A program made the translations under genes and the position numbers. The notes below the pieces were generated by a model. That model did no database searches, was not told the origin of the DNA, and saw only the letters and a program-made list of their open reading frames with translations. A stretch of 6,768 nt of DNA from Gorillibacterium sp. (GTDB taxonomy: Bacteria > Bacillota > Bacilli > Paenibacillales > NBRC-103111), in the NCBI GenBank assembly GCA_023511325.1, contig JAIMBU010000146.1, positions 1-6,768 on the forward strand, read 5' to 3'. Every line of letters starts with the position of its first letter. Position 1 is the stretch's first letter. This document shows, piece after piece, positions 6,078-6,768 of the stretch.

Positions 6078-6767
6078 TCAGAGAGGTGGCAAAATGTTCA
6101 GCATCTCCGTCAGTGTAACGATGGAATAGTTTTGTTTTCTTAGCTCTTGAATCACCATAGGAAGGGCGGCAATGGTTCCTCGCAGGTCCTCTCCTTTCCC
6201 TCCACCCGCATGTTGCAGAATAATGGCACCAGGCATGATATTCTTCATGATGTTTGCATAGACTTGTTTGCTGGGGATGCTCTTCCAATCCTTGGAGTCT
6301 GCATTCCAATTCACAGTCACAAGTTGTTGTTCCACCAACCACTTCAAGTGACGGTCATAAATTGTTCCATAGGGTGGCCTGAAGAGAAACGGCTTATAAC
6401 CAATGAGTGGATAAAGAACTTCTTGTGTGGAAAGTACTTGTTTATGGAAAGAATCATCTGTAATTCGAGTCAGATCAGGATGACTATACGTATGGTTGCC
6501 AATCGCATGTCCTTCACGAACAATCCGTCGAACGAGCTCCGGATATTTCGCTGCACGTTCTCCCATAATGAAAAAAGTTGCCGATACTCCTTGCTCCTTG
6601 AGTACATCTAGAATTTGTGGTGTGAAATTGGGATCAGGTGCATCATCAAAGGTCAAGGCGACTTCATGTTTGTTCGGATTGCCTCGCAGATAAAAGGTAT
6701 AGCGATATTTACGTCTGAGTTCCGACAGTGTTAGCTCGCCATTTACCCGCGATGGAACGATGCCGGA
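6078..6767 (-). CDS. NodB-type polysaccharide deacetylase (N-terminus cut by window edge)
   Basis: Carbohydrate esterase family 4 enzyme that removes N-acetyl groups from GlcNAc or MurNAc in peptidoglycan, chitin or exopolysaccharide, using a divalent metal. The last 229 residues are visible, and the frame is open to the right edge. The motifs, numbered within the visible part, are TFDDAPD (39-45; Asp41 base, Asp42 metal ligand), HTYSH (92-96; His92 and His96 metal ligands), RPPYG (130-134), DSKDW (157-161) and LQH (184-186, catalytic His186). All catalytic positions are intact. The first motif has Ala where most members have Gly (TFDDGP). The in-frame TTG at 6656 cannot be the real start because it lies inside motif 1; coding clearly continues upstream (RVNGELTLSELRRKY, GNPNKHEVALTF). 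A signal peptide or membrane anchor is expected off the edge but not seen. It is followed by a terminator, so it is probably not co-transcribed with the next operon. Confidence 0.92.
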   Translation of the reverse strand, partial: SGIVPSRVNGELTLSELRRKYRYTFYLRGNPNKHEVALTFDDAPDPNFTPQILDVLKEQGVSATFFIMGERAAKYPELVRRIVREGHAIGNHTYSHPDLTRITDDSFHKQVLSTQEVLYPLIGYKPFLFRPPYGTIYDRHLKWLVEQQLVTVNWNADSKDWKSIPSKQVYANIMKNIMPGAIILQHAGGGKGEDLRGTIAALPMVIQELRKQNYSIVTLTEMLNILPPL

Positions 6768-6768
6768 C

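Noticed and set aside
5763..6143. 126-codon plus-strand open frame covering the intergenic region
   Set aside because: It begins inside the coiled-coil gene on the opposite strand, has no ribosome site, shows no recognisable domain and reads into the deacetylase gene. The region is better explained by the terminator, promoter and leader.
6147..6611. 154-codon plus-strand open frame opposite the deacetylase
   Set aside because: The minus strand carries all five NodB motifs in frame; this is a shadow.
6654..6656. TTG as the start of the deacetylase
   Set aside because: It falls at the first NodB motif (LTFDD). The upstream frame is open to the edge and encodes plausible family sequence, so the gene is cut by the window rather than short.
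1..6768. CRISPR array, tRNA/rRNA, insertion sequence, riboswitch or toxin-antitoxin pair
   Set aside because: Reading both strands I saw no regularly spaced identical repeats, cloverleaf, transposase or terminal repeats, recognisable riboswitch core or small paired genes.

Overview
The window looks like chromosomal DNA from a low- to mid-GC Gram-positive rod of the Bacillaceae, most like the Anoxybacillus/Geobacillus group. This rests on a chorismate mutase domain of the Bacillus-type fused AroA, a long FtsA/PilM-like ATPase, AAGGAGG-like ribosome sites, frequent TTG starts, sigma-A promoters and strong intrinsic terminators. The genus is an inference from gene content and style; I could run no search.

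Layout. (1) Positions 1-343, minus: the start of aroA (chorismate mutase plus DAHP synthase), cut by the left edge, with a good sigma-A promoter at 406-434. (2) Positions 504-2651, plus, divergent from aroA: a 715-residue actin-fold protein of the FtsA/PilM type with a long C-terminal half built from about five related beta-rich repeats. (3) Positions 2637-2671: a strong hairpin that serves as terminator for both converging transcription units. (4) Positions 2676-5870, minus: a likely three-gene operon transcribed from a promoter at 6000-6028. In transcription order it encodes a coiled-coil protein of unknown function (314 aa), a Gfo/Idh/MocA-type oxidoreductase (364 aa) and an M29-family metallo-aminopeptidase (371 aa). 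The last two overlap by ATGA. (5) Positions 6032-6070: a two-part hairpin that probably ends the next unit upstream. (6) Positions 6078-6767, minus: a NodB-type polysaccharide deacetylase, cut by the right edge.

The two halves differ in composition. The aroA/ftsA-like half is AT-richer with A/T-ending codons, while most of the minus-strand cluster is GC-richer with G/C-ending codons. The change falls inside the aminopeptidase gene: about the last 48 codons (2676 to about 2820) have the AT-ending style and everything upstream has the GC-ending style. This suggests a recombination junction inside a conserved active-site segment, with the operon and the deacetylase arriving from a GC-richer Firmicute (Paenibacillus-like in feel, not proven). 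An assembly chimera would give the same picture.

How the genes work together is only partly visible. AroA makes and channels aromatic precursors; the FtsA-like protein is probably cytoskeletal or envelope-linked. The coiled-coil/oxidoreductase/aminopeptidase operon has no obvious common pathway, and its first gene is the least understood item here. The deacetylase is probably exported and acts on cell-wall or extracellular polysaccharide. I found no RNA gene, CRISPR array, insertion sequence or complete novel defence system. No gene-free stretch exceeds about 210 bases.
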